Source: Brevibacillus gelatini
Lineage (GTDB): Bacteria; Bacillota; Bacilli; Brevibacillales; Brevibacillaceae
Assembly (NCBI RefSeq): GCF_003710935.1
Contig: NZ_RHHS01000039.1
Location: 100,878 to 164,877, forward strand
Direction: 5' to 3'
Length of the DNA stretch: 64,000 bases
Shown here: positions 54,728 through 63,410 of the stretch, piece after piece
Layout: each line of letters begins with the position of its first letter
Position numbering within the stretch: position 1 is the first letter of the stretch
Program-made: the position numbers and the translations under genes
Notes under the pieces: generated by a model
Seen by the model: the letters and a program-made list of their open reading frames with translations, nothing else
What the model was told of the DNA's origin: nothing
Database searches by the model: none

Positions 54728-56689
54728 TTAGCGCAACTCATTCACTTTTTCCAGATAACGCAGAACAGTAGCCACGAACGTAGCATGAGACCAGGTCAAA
54801 GGCGCAACCGATACGGGGGCACCCGAATACGGGTCAAGCTGCTCGGACAGCACGCCGCTTTGCAGCGAATGGCGCACGACCCAGAGAAGCCTGTTTTTCG
54901 GCTCTTGCAGTTCTGCAAGCGATTTGGCCTTGGCGATCTCCCAATCCGCCACCCAGAGCGTGCAGATGATCCACGGGTTTCCCGGCACTCTGGCAATATC
55001 GTGCGACTTTTTGAAGTAGTAGTCGCCCTGGTAGCGGGCGAAGCCGCCTACTTCCGTGTCGACCCGCAGGCTCTTTTTCACGGCCTCCATCGTCCGCTGT
55101 ACACGCGGATCGTCCACCGGGAAAACATCGAGCGCAAACAGCGCGTGCAGGCTGCTCTCCACCGTAAAATCTTTTTCCACACCGCCATCCGGGCGCAAGT
55201 AAATGCCGCGCAAAAACCGGCCGATGCCAGGATCGTACAGATGCTTTTCCATGGCAGCGCGAATGCTTTTCGCGCCGTCCTCGTAGCGCTTGTACCTGTG
55301 GTCGTCGCCGAATAGCTGCGCAAACCGCGCGGCAGCCATCAAGCCTGCGTACACCGCGGCGCTCGTGAACGTGAAGATGCCGCGCCGTTCCTCCCACAAG
55401 TCATAGCTTGGCTTCGGCAATCCCAGGGCGGGGTGAACGTACTCCAGCAAAAAGCGTGCGGCCGGACGAACCAGTGTCGGGTACAGCGCCTGGCAGTCTT
55501 CAATTTGCTTGCCGCTCTTGTACTGCTCCCAAAGGGCGTACAGAACAAGCGCCGTTTCATCCTCCTGAATCGGGAGCTGGACTTCACCGTCTACAATGTA
55601 CGGATGCCAGCTGGAGCCGACAGAGCCGTCCGGGTTGTACTTGTGCTGCAAATAGCCGTCTTCGTTTAAGACTTGCGCGCAAAACGTAAAAAACGGAGCG
55701 ACCGTTCCCGTATATCCGGCCTTCGCCATGGCGCTTGCAATCAGCGCCCCGTCCCGCGGCCACATGTAGCTGTAGTGGTCACGGTTAAACTGGAGAATGT
55801 CGGAGTCGTTCGCCGCGAGAATCGCTCCGTTCTGGTCGATCTGCGTGCGCACGAGAAGCAGGCTGGTCTTGTACAGATGGACGACCTCGGGGGGAAGGTC
55901 GGCGAAATCCCGCTCTTCCTTGTTCACCCAGCGCCGCCAGTACACAGCCACCCGGTCCAACAGCCGATCCGGGCTGTTGTCCAGCACGTACTGGTTCAAC
56001 GTTCTCACGGCGTCGTACGAATTCCCGACGCACAGCCAGTAGTACATCGTTTTTTCCTCGTGCGGCTGCAAAACGAGGCGAAAGGAAATCGTACTGTCCA
56101 CGGAGCCTTGCGCAATCGGATTGCCTGCGAGCACTCCATCCTCGGCGTCGCGCCACGTTCCTTCCGCATAGTTGAACCGCTTGATGCCGACGCTGAACTG
56201 GTCGATCCCGCCTTCCGGTGTTTTTCCGTTGGCCATCACGTACACATTGCGTTTGTAGTGGTAAACGGTGCAAAGAATCGGGTCGTACACGGCCGTATCC
56301 CCGACTTCCGTCTCGTTGAGGCTGAAATCGTGATTGAAAAACAGCCTGATTTCCCGCGCCTCGTGGGTATGGTTGCGGACGCACACTTTTTTCAAATAAA
56401 TCGGCTCGCGCTGGTGCACGCCATCTGCGATATGCAAGGAGACGGCCAGATGCTCGTGTTGGGCATGAACATCCGTCACCAGCGACTCCCGGTCATAGCC
56501 AAGCTTCCGCTTCCAGCCGTCCTCATCGAGCCAGGAAAAACGTCCCTGCACCCAGATTCCCAGCTTGCTGAAATGTCCGCCGACATGATTCAGTTGGCCT
56601 ACATATGGATAGTAGAGATCGCGCATGTGCAGCCTGTCGTCAAAATTAATCAAAAGCTTCCCGTTCCCGACGACGAGCGGTCTTGGCAT
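54728..56689 (-). CDS. Glycoside hydrolase family 15 protein (glucoamylase-like)
   Basis: 653 aa cytosolic protein without a signal peptide. An N-terminal beta-sandwich (about 1-260, LVVGNGKLLINFDDRLHMRDLYYPYVG) is followed by the alpha/alpha barrel with FNRDHYSYMWPRDGALIASAMAKAGY, general acid Glu in IQEDETALVLYALWEQY, and the base Glu in GVLSEQLDPYSGAP with PLTWSHATF. This architecture fits bacterial glucoamylases, glucodextranases and trehalases of GH15. Being intracellular and in a synthesis cluster, it may trim or degrade an internal alpha-glucan. The ATG at 56689 fits GGAAGGA. Confidence 0.88.
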   Translation of the reverse strand: MPRPLVVGNGKLLINFDDRLHMRDLYYPYVGQLNHVGGHFSKLGIWVQGRFSWLDEDGWKRKLGYDRESLVTDVHAQHEHLAVSLHIADGVHQREPIYLKKVCVRNHTHEAREIRLFFNHDFSLNETEVGDTAVYDPILCTVYHYKRNVYVMANGKTPEGGIDQFSVGIKRFNYAEGTWRDAEDGVLAGNPIAQGSVDSTISFRLVLQPHEEKTMYYWLCVGNSYDAVRTLNQYVLDNSPDRLLDRVAVYWRRWVNKEERDFADLPPEVVHLYKTSLLLVRTQIDQNGAILAANDSDILQFNRDHYSYMWPRDGALIASAMAKAGYTGTVAPFFTFCAQVLNEDGYLQHKYNPDGSVGSSWHPYIVDGEVQLPIQEDETALVLYALWEQYKSGKQIEDCQALYPTLVRPAARFLLEYVHPALGLPKPSYDLWEERRGIFTFTSAAVYAGLMAAARFAQLFGDDHRYKRYEDGAKSIRAAMEKHLYDPGIGRFLRGIYLRPDGGVEKDFTVESSLHALFALDVFPVDDPRVQRTMEAVKKSLRVDTEVGGFARYQGDYYFKKSHDIARVPGNPWIICTLWVADWEIAKAKSLAELQEPKNRLLWVVRHSLQSGVLSEQLDPYSGAPVSVAPLTWSHATFVATVLRYLEKVNELR

Positions 56690-56738
56690 GCCTTCACATC
56701 CTTCCTTCCCGTACAAAGGCTGTCGATTCTCTTTTCCT

Positions 56739-59114
56739 TCATTGATACTCCGTAATCCGTCTGGCGTAGGAGGAGGCGAGCGTTGCCGCCGTTTCGGCTG
56801 TCGCTCCCTGCGAGATGACCTTGACGTGCGAATCTTCCGAGTCAGGCAAAATCAGCACCCAGCCGTTCGTATCGTAAACCTTGATCCCGTCCACAAGCTC
56901 CAGCAGCTTGCCTTTGTTTTCCTCCAGCACCTTGCGCATGACTTTGCCTTTCGCTCCCCATGGACAAAAAACCGTTTTGCGCTCCATGTGGCACGCGGGC
57001 AGAAGCTTCAAGAGCACGCTGAGCGGCTTTTTCTCCCGGGCCAGGTAGGACAGAATGCTCATCAGGCTGTACACCGCGTCAAACAGCGGATGGAAACGCT
57101 CGTCGGATGCCGCCTCCATCATGGCGCGCGGCGTTACTTTCGTCCGCACGACCTCGATTTGCAGCAGCCCGGCGAGGTGCTCCAGCTCGGCTGGCGCGCT
57201 GACTGGCAAGCCGATCCGTTTGTGGCGGCCGCTGCACGCCAGAAGCTGCAAGGCGAGCAACTGCTCCGTCGAGAGCTTCGCGCCTTCCTCGGTGAACAAG
57301 GCGAACGTTTCTCCATTTTTGTCCAGGCGAATGCCAAGATCGGCTTTGTTTTTGCTGATGCCGTCCTGGATCGCTCCATACGTGACCGTCACGCCCAGCT
57401 CGTGAAACAGCGGGGCGAGGAAGCCCGGGAAAAACCGCTGCTCGCTGTCGATCAACAGGTGAAAACGCTGGCGCTGAATGGACGGCACATCAAGCTGCTC
57501 AACCAAGGCGCGCAAGTAGGCTTCCTGGACCTGATGCTCGACATGCAACGCGCCCAAATGGTGCAGGTTGCGCACATACGTCTCCTGCCAGTAGGCATTT
57601 TCGATTTTCCGCTTCATGTCGCGCGAGATCGGCAGTCCTTTCTGGTCGAAGAACTGGAGGACGATCTCTTTTTCCTCGGCCGTTTCGCTCATGAACAGAT
57701 GGATGCCGCCGACGCACACAAGCGAACGGACGCCGTAGCGGATGAGCGGTGCATTTCCCACGCCGAGATCGACCGTATCCATTCCCGAGGAGCACAAGCT
57801 CGTCATGATGCTGTGCTTGAGCAGTTGGGCAAAAGGGTTCGGGCATGCAGAGAGCGCGATTTTGCTGCCGGGCTTGTGCAGATAGGCGTAAGCGGCAGCA
57901 AGCCGCGTCACGAACTCCGGCGTGATGTCGACATTGGCCATGCCTTTGATGCCGCTGTTTCCGAACAAATTTTTCATTTGCTTCCTGCCGTAGATGAGCG
58001 AAGTCGTCACAATCGCGCTTTCGCCCACTTCCTTGTCCGGCCAAATCTTGACGCCTGCCTTCACGACGGACTTGGCTCCGATCAGGCAATTGTCGCCGAT
58101 GACCGCACCGTCTCCTGTTTGCACGCAATCGGCAATGCGCACATTGCGGCAGAGCGTCGTTCCGCTGATCTCCGTCTTTTTCCCGATCACGTTGTTCTCC
58201 CAGAGAATGGCTCGCGACAGCTTGCTTCCCGAGGAGACGACGGTGTTGGCTCCGAGCACGGTATATGGCCCGACCGCCACTCCCGCCTGCAAGTGTACAT
58301 TTTCACTGATATAAACCGGCCCCTCCAGGCGAACGGAAGAGTCGACACGGACGTGATTTTCCAGAAAAATGCGCGGGGCAATTTCCTGTGCCTTGATCTC
58401 CAGATTGACTCGGCCGTCCAGCAGATCGAACTGTGCCTGCCGATATACTTCCAGGGAGCCAATGTCCGACCAGTACCCGCTCGCTTCATAGCCGTAGAGC
58501 GGCTTTTGCTCCTGTAAAAAGTACGGAAAAATTTCCTTGCTGAAATCGACTTCTTTTTCTGCTTCTATGTAAGACAGCACTTCCGGCTCGCAGACGTACA
58601 TCCCGGTGTTGACGGTATCGCTGAACACTTCCGCCCAGCTTGGCTTTTCCAGGAAACGGGTAATGCGCCCGCGCTCATCCGTCATGACGACACCAAACTC
58701 CAACGGTGTCTCCACACGGGTGAGAATCAGCGTGGCCAATGCTTCATTTTGCTCATGGAAGCGGATCGCCGCCAACAGATCAATGTCTGTGAGCGTATCC
58801 CCGCTGATGACGAGGAAGCGTTCGTCGAGAAAATCGGCGCAATTTTTCACACTGCCCGCCGTTCCGAGTGGCGTCGTCTCTTCAAAGTAAACGAGCGAAA
58901 CACCGTAGCGCGAACCATCGCCAAACGTATCGCGAATGACATCAGGCAGGTACTGGAGCGTGACGGCTATCTCTGTAATTCCGTGCTTTTTCAGCAGATC
59001 AATCGTGTACTCCATGCACGGCCGGTTCAAGAGTGGCACCATTGGTTTGGGAGTATGGGACGTTAACGGACGTAGTCGTGTTCCTTTACCACCAGCCATA
59101 ATAACTGCCTTCAT
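56739..59114 (-). CDS. Nucleotidyltransferase fused to a degenerate phosphomannomutase-like domain
   Basis: 791 aa, three parts. Residues 1-235: nucleotidyltransferase with AGGKGTRLRPLTSHTPKPMVP and VISGDTLTDIDLL, as in mannose-1-phosphate guanylyl- or glucose-1-phosphate nucleotidyltransferases. Residues about 240-375: left-handed beta-helix hexapeptides. Residues about 380-791: phosphohexomutase fold starting LFGNSGIKGMANVDITPEFV, but the phosphoserine loop (TASHNP) is absent, the metal loop is GIRLDKNGE in place of D-G-D-A-D-R, and no GEESGG is seen. The mutase half is therefore probably non-catalytic. A separate intact mutase lies 2 kb downstream. The ATG at 59114 fits GAGGAAGG. Confidence 0.88.
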   Translation of the reverse strand: MKAVIMAGGKGTRLRPLTSHTPKPMVPLLNRPCMEYTIDLLKKHGITEIAVTLQYLPDVIRDTFGDGSRYGVSLVYFEETTPLGTAGSVKNCADFLDERFLVISGDTLTDIDLLAAIRFHEQNEALATLILTRVETPLEFGVVMTDERGRITRFLEKPSWAEVFSDTVNTGMYVCEPEVLSYIEAEKEVDFSKEIFPYFLQEQKPLYGYEASGYWSDIGSLEVYRQAQFDLLDGRVNLEIKAQEIAPRIFLENHVRVDSSVRLEGPVYISENVHLQAGVAVGPYTVLGANTVVSSGSKLSRAILWENNVIGKKTEISGTTLCRNVRIADCVQTGDGAVIGDNCLIGAKSVVKAGVKIWPDKEVGESAIVTTSLIYGRKQMKNLFGNSGIKGMANVDITPEFVTRLAAAYAYLHKPGSKIALSACPNPFAQLLKHSIMTSLCSSGMDTVDLGVGNAPLIRYGVRSLVCVGGIHLFMSETAEEKEIVLQFFDQKGLPISRDMKRKIENAYWQETYVRNLHHLGALHVEHQVQEAYLRALVEQLDVPSIQRQRFHLLIDSEQRFFPGFLAPLFHELGVTVTYGAIQDGISKNKADLGIRLDKNGETFALFTEEGAKLSTEQLLALQLLACSGRHKRIGLPVSAPAELEHLAGLLQIEVVRTKVTPRAMMEAASDERFHPLFDAVYSLMSILSYLAREKKPLSVLLKLLPACHMERKTVFCPWGAKGKVMRKVLEENKGKLLELVDGIKVYDTNGWVLILPDSEDSHVKVISQGATAETAATLASSYARRITEYQ

Positions 59115-59163
59115 CTTTTTTCCTTCCTCCTTCATCCTCGTTGCGATCCTGCACGGTTTGAGC

Positions 59164-62025
59164 CTATATGTCCGAAAGCGTCAGGCGTTGCACGCCAAGC
59201 GATCGGTATTCCTCCATGGTCTGAATCGCCAAAGTCGTCCAGTTGTAGCGGTGCAAGACATCGTGTCGCGCTGCTTGCGCCATCTGACGCCGTTTTTCCG
59301 GATCCCGCAAAAGCCAGCGGAGCTGATCGGTGAGTGAGTCGGGATTTCCCGCGTACATCGTCGCCCCGTTTTCTCCGTGCCGGACGATTTCGCGAAGTCC
59401 GCCCGTATCGGCCACCAAGACAGGTACTCCCAACGCCATCGCTTCCAGAGCCACGATGCCAAACGGCTCATACAAACTGGGAAAAACCGCGAGATCAGCC
59501 AGCAAAAACAGTTGGTCACGCCGTGCGTCGTCGACAAAGCCGAGAAACTTCACGCGATCCGCTATGCCCATCTCTTCCGCGCGCCGCTGCCAGTGCCCCT
59601 GCATCGGCCCTTTCCCCGCGATGAGCAGCGTGGCGTGACCGAACTCGTAGCGCAGTCTGGCCATCGCTTCGAGCAGCAGGTGCACTCCTTTTTCCTGCAC
59701 CAGACGTCCGACGAAAAAGAGGACGGGGCCGTCGCCAATCGCCAGCTCTTCGCGCAGCTTGCCTTTGTCGAATGCCGGTGGCACAGCGAGATCAACACCG
59801 TTGTATATGACGCGCAGCTTCGACTGAGGAATCTCGAACAGCCGCTGCACTTCCTCAGCCATGTAGTGGCTGCAAACAATGACCCGATCCGATGCGTGGG
59901 CCAGTGTTCGCTCACTCTCGTGAATCCGCTCCTGCAAGGGCGTGTGAATCCCTTGGTGTCGTCCATGCTCCAGGGCGTGAATCGTGCTGATGAGCGGCAG
60001 CGAGTATCGCTCCCTGATTTCCATGGCGGCCCAGCCGACCAGCCAGTCATGGGCGTGAATGATGTCAGGGCGAACCCCTTTGTGCCACAAACGCTCGGTG
60101 GCATCTGCCATCGCCAGGTTAAGCTGGAACACCCATGACAGAAAATCTTCCTGCTCTGCCGGGAGGTAGGTGGGCAGACGGTGTACGCGAACGCCATCCA
60201 TGACTTCCTCTGCCATGTTCCCGTCCGCTGCCCGGGTCAGCACATGCACCTCCAGGCCCTGGCGCACCAGATGCCGGGCGAGATCGTAGACGGCGCGACC
60301 CAATCCGCCCACGACGTGCGGCGGAAATTCCCAGGCCAGCATCAGGACGACTCCGGATGGTTCGGGCCCTTTGCTTGCCGCAACGAGCTGACGAGATACG
60401 TTCACTCTATGCGTCTGTTTAGGCAAATAGTACGTCTCATCGATGTGGGGAAAAATCGGGAAAGCTGTCTCCATCCCGGCAATTTTTTCTTCGTCCAGTC
60501 TGTTTTCGCGAAGCATCGCGAGCAGCTCGCGCATGCCCGCCAGGTGATCGTGGGTCCGGCGCACCGCGTATTCGACGACGGTTTGCCCATCCATGATGAA
60601 CGCCCAGTCGCTGCTTTGTGCCAGCATCAGCTCTCTGGCCGCCTGGCGCAAGGCGCGGCTGGCAAGCTCGCGATACGCTGGCTCCTCCCCGCCATTCTCG
60701 TAAAAAGCGCTAACCGCCTCAATCAGGTCGCGCTCTGCCTGATGCAGATGCCGATAGATCCAGCCGTTTTTTTCATTCAGCCACACTTCCCCGTAGCCGT
60801 TGCGTCCCCAGGTGGACATCGGCAAATATCCGCGGTCCTGCTCAGGGTATTCGGCGAGGTACTCCGAGGGGGTAATCAGCTTCACCTTCTCTGAATCGCA
60901 CGCGGTCTTGCGCAGCAAAAAGTCGAGAAATTGCGGCCCCTCGTACCACCAATGCCCGAACAGCTCGGCATCGTATGTCGCAACAACGAGCGGCTTGCGG
61001 TCCATCCACGCTGCCGCCGCTTCGACCTGACACTCCCGTTGGTACAGGAAGTGACCGGCATGCAAAGCGGCCTTTTCCCGCGCCCAGTCCGGCTCATACA
61101 GCTGCTTTTCCCCGTGGGGTCCCGTAATGCGGTGGTATTTCAATCCGGTATGTATGCGGATGCCGGCAGGATGAATGTACGGCTCGATATAGCTCATTTC
61201 TCTTTCAAACCCAATATCCCGGTAATATTCCCGGTAATCGTAATCGCCGGGATAGCCGTTTATGGAGCTCCACACCTGGCTGGAAGCAGCTTCATCTCTG
61301 GCAAACGCGGCCACGTCATGCGGCGTGCAGAGCGGAGCCAGAACGCCTCTTCGCGGCAGCGGCGTCGCGTGCTCGATCGTGTGGGAGTCGACGAAAAAGT
61401 AGTGCAGCCCTACCTCTTTCAGCAGCCGATCCAGCCCTGGCGTATAGCCGCACTCCGGCAGCCAGATTCCGCGCGGGCGCCTGCCGAGGATACGTTCGTG
61501 GGTGTCAATCCCTGTCCGCAGCTGCGCCAAAATCGCTTCCTCCGTCTCCACAAAAGGCAAAAACGCGTGTGTCGCCGCGCATGTAATCAACTCCAGGCAA
61601 CCGCTGTCTGCCACCCGCTTGAAGCCTTCGACCAGCCGGTAATCCAGCTTGCTGCAAAACGAGGCGATCCCGCGAAACCGTTCCAGGTACATTTTGGCGA
61701 GCCGCTGTTCTTGCGGGTTGTTCGCCGCGCGCTTGACTTCTTTGCCTGCCAGCTCCACCGTTTTGGCGAGATGCGCACGAAACCGCGCCACGATCAGCTC
61801 GTCGTCGAGCATCGACAGCAAGGTAGGCGACAAGGCAAGCGTCATGCGAAACGCGATTTTGTCCGAAAGAAGCTTGTCAAATACCATGAGCAGCGGGATG
61901 TAGCATTCCAGCATGGCTTCGTACATCCAGCGCTCCTCCAGGCGATCGTCCCGGTCCCCGTGCCGTACGTAAGGCATGTGGGCATGCAGCACGAGGGAGA
62001 GATAACCGTTGTGCACTGTGGCCAC
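59164..62025 (-). CDS. GH57 1,4-alpha-glucan branching enzyme fused to GT4 glycogen-synthase-like domain
   Basis: 953 aa fusion. Residues 1-540 are a GH57 barrel with DUF1957: LVLHAHMPYVRHGD, nucleophile Glu191 in GIWLPECGY, and acid Asp352 in TYDAELFGHWWYEG, the pattern of archaeal-type branching enzymes. Residues about 557-945 are a GT-B glycosyltransferase: LAWEFPPHVVGGLGRAVYDLA near the donor-loop, VIYNGVDLAVP, FVGRLVQEKGVHLLLEA, and FPSLYEPFGIVALEAMALGVPVL with the GT4 E-x7-E site. It could both extend and branch an alpha-glucan. It is 5 bases after the DUF4912 gene. Confidence 0.92.
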   Translation of the reverse strand: MATVHNGYLSLVLHAHMPYVRHGDRDDRLEERWMYEAMLECYIPLLMVFDKLLSDKIAFRMTLALSPTLLSMLDDELIVARFRAHLAKTVELAGKEVKRAANNPQEQRLAKMYLERFRGIASFCSKLDYRLVEGFKRVADSGCLELITCAATHAFLPFVETEEAILAQLRTGIDTHERILGRRPRGIWLPECGYTPGLDRLLKEVGLHYFFVDSHTIEHATPLPRRGVLAPLCTPHDVAAFARDEAASSQVWSSINGYPGDYDYREYYRDIGFEREMSYIEPYIHPAGIRIHTGLKYHRITGPHGEKQLYEPDWAREKAALHAGHFLYQRECQVEAAAAWMDRKPLVVATYDAELFGHWWYEGPQFLDFLLRKTACDSEKVKLITPSEYLAEYPEQDRGYLPMSTWGRNGYGEVWLNEKNGWIYRHLHQAERDLIEAVSAFYENGGEEPAYRELASRALRQAARELMLAQSSDWAFIMDGQTVVEYAVRRTHDHLAGMRELLAMLRENRLDEEKIAGMETAFPIFPHIDETYYLPKQTHRVNVSRQLVAASKGPEPSGVVLMLAWEFPPHVVGGLGRAVYDLARHLVRQGLEVHVLTRAADGNMAEEVMDGVRVHRLPTYLPAEQEDFLSWVFQLNLAMADATERLWHKGVRPDIIHAHDWLVGWAAMEIRERYSLPLISTIHALEHGRHQGIHTPLQERIHESERTLAHASDRVIVCSHYMAEEVQRLFEIPQSKLRVIYNGVDLAVPPAFDKGKLREELAIGDGPVLFFVGRLVQEKGVHLLLEAMARLRYEFGHATLLIAGKGPMQGHWQRRAEEMGIADRVKFLGFVDDARRDQLFLLADLAVFPSLYEPFGIVALEAMALGVPVLVADTGGLREIVRHGENGATMYAGNPDSLTDQLRWLLRDPEKRRQMAQAARHDVLHRYNWTTLAIQTMEEYRSLGVQRLTLSDI

Positions 62026-62030
62026 CTCAC

Positions 62031-62675
62031 TTATTTGGATGTTTTGGAATAGAGGGAATAAGAGGAAAAGTTCTCAAACCAGGCAGGTGTAGAAGGATCA
62101 AGTGCAGGCTCCACCAACGGCTCACCCCAGGCCGCTTTCGTATTTCGCGGAGTCACGACCACGTCCGAGCGCAAAATCGGACAAAAGCGACCATGCTCAA
62201 ACAAACCGAAATCGACGATATACGTTCGCCCTGGCAACACGTCGTACACGTACCAGTGGTGTGCATCTTCGTTGACCAAAATGTCTCTTGTGGAATGGGC
62301 GTTTGTGCCATCAAACAGCCGTTCCGTCACGTCGTACAGGCGCAATCCCTTTTGAATATGGTGAAAATCTGCCCGCAAGTACGATGCCACCATTCTCATT
62401 CGCGGCCAGGTGATTTCCCAGTAGACGAACAGGACGGTCGGACCTTGCACCATCACCTTGACGACATCGCGCCCGTAAAAGTCCGGCAGCCGCCACCCCC
62501 CGTCTTGCCGGGATGATTGCGAAGTCGTCTGTCGGTTCTCCTGTGACACACGCTCCGCCTTCGCTCTGTCTTTTTGCAGACGGTATTTTACCTGGCCTAT
62601 GGTCAAGCCGCATTCTTTGGCTATTTCCGCAATCGATTTGGATTGTGCACGCAATTCCAAAATTTTTTCCAGCAT
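62031..62675 (-). CDS. DUF4912 protein with N-terminal helix-turn-helix
   Basis: 214 aa. Residues 1-40 resemble a small helix-turn-helix or Rho-N-like segment (KSIAEIAKECGLTIGQVKYRL). Residues about 65-190 match DUF4912: VQGPTVLFVYWEITWPRM, LRLYDVT, HWYVYDVLPGRTYIVDFGLFE and RSDVVVTPR, a beta-rich domain which often neighbours GH57 and glycosyltransferase genes. It is first in the cluster. It may bind the polysaccharide or tie DNA/RNA to polymer state; this is speculation. Confidence 0.85.
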   Translation of the reverse strand: MLEKILELRAQSKSIAEIAKECGLTIGQVKYRLQKDRAKAERVSQENRQTTSQSSRQDGGWRLPDFYGRDVVKVMVQGPTVLFVYWEITWPRMRMVASYLRADFHHIQKGLRLYDVTERLFDGTNAHSTRDILVNEDAHHWYVYDVLPGRTYIVDFGLFEHGRFCPILRSDVVVTPRNTKAAWGEPLVEPALDPSTPAWFENFSSYSLYSKTSK

Positions 62676-62866
62676 CGTGATGCGCTCCTTTCCGCCAAGT
62701 TTCCCTTCCGCTCCCCGCTTACGGATCGTCTTTGTCTATGCACAAGCTCATCATAGCGAAAGCTGCAAACAAAGGCTGTCGAACGCTGGGCGCACATCCC
62801 TTCTTCTTTTGTCGATCAACAATCATGTTTTCGTCACTGCCAAACAAAAGTCGAGAAAGCCGCTTT

Positions 62867-62880
62867 GGAAATCGCTTTCA
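62867..62880. promoter_or_regulatory. cre-like site (CcpA)
   Basis: GGAAATCGCTTTCA differs from the Bacillus cre consensus TGNAANCGNWWNCA at one base and is nearly palindromic. It lies about 190 bases before the DUF4912 gene, so carbon catabolite control of the glycan cluster is possible. Confidence 0.4.
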
Positions 62881-63055
62881 CAAGTCGAAGGCTGATACGC
62901 TTTTGTCCCCCTCTTCTTCGCGTACTTTACAATTTACAAAGACAACAGAATAACTATGCTTTGCTTTATGAAAAATGATTGCAAAACACGAGGGAAACAA
63001 GCGATTCTGTTAGGCAGGACTACTGCTTTTTTCGAGTGAGCCTTTTTTCGCACGT

Positions 63056-63106
63056 AAAAAAGTCCGTGCTTGCTGTCATAAGAACACGTAAGCGACGGAC
63101 TTTTTT
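63056..63106. terminator. Bidirectional terminator-like hairpin
   Basis: A perfect 12-base stem, AAAAAAGTCCGT with ACGGACTTTTTT, with additional inner pairing, and A/T runs on both sides. It is not next to a gene I can identify, so it could end a transcript from the plus or the minus side. Confidence 0.8.
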
Positions 63107-63139
63107 CACGACTATAGTTGATAGGGCTGTATACGGCAA

Positions 63140-63301
63140 AAAAGTGCAGAGTTTGGCAACCGTTTTTGATACAATGGCAATTCACTAGGCTTTACATGGA
63201 GAGGCGGGCATGATAGACTTAATCCCCTTGCGAAACATTGGTATACCGCCTTTTCGGCTGCATAATCGTGAAGATCGCTCATTGCCAAACTCTGCACTTT
63301 T
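63140..63301. repeat. Perfect 20-base inverted repeat pair
   Basis: AAAAGTGCAGAGTTTGGCAA at 63140-63159 is exactly complementary, in reverse, to 63282-63301; 122 bases lie between. Both arms have a further GGCAAA-like flank. No transposase frame is present. It may be the ends of a small non-autonomous mobile element, or duplicated regulator sites. Confidence 0.7.
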
Positions 63302-63410
63302 CGTTTGCCAAATACATATGGCAGCATCAACTGCCAATCAATTTATTTTTTTAAGGCTTTTTATGAATTTTTTCAGTTCCTCTTCATTGTTTACATTTGA
63401 TTGTACATGA
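63210..63410 (+). pseudogene. Possible gene fragment between the inverted repeats
   Basis: A 66-codon frame starts with ATG at 63210 after GGAGAGGCGGG, an unusually good ribosome site, and a TACAAT box lies upstream. The first 20 residues (MIDLIPLRNIGIPPFRLHNR) look ordered, but after the right arm of the inverted repeat the composition turns to Phe/Ser low-complexity and the frame runs into the convergent lipoprotein gene. It may be a truncated gene start. No homologue is recognised. Confidence 0.35.

Larger units (their letters stand above)
62676..63337. other. AT-rich intergenic region upstream of the glycan cluster
   Basis: 662 bases without an assured gene. It contains a cre-like site at 62867-62880, a strong bidirectional terminator at 63056-63106, one open frame with a ribosome site from 63210, and a 20-base inverted repeat at 63140-63159 and 63282-63301. 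No clear promoter for the DUF4912 gene was found. Confidence 0.6.

Noticed and set aside
56625..58517. 630-codon frame opposite the nucleotidyltransferase fusion
   Set aside because: No ribosome site and no recognised domain; antisense artefact of GC bias.
63112..63330. 72-codon minus-strand frame across the inverted repeat
   Set aside because: No ribosome site, and it arises mostly from the repeat arms.
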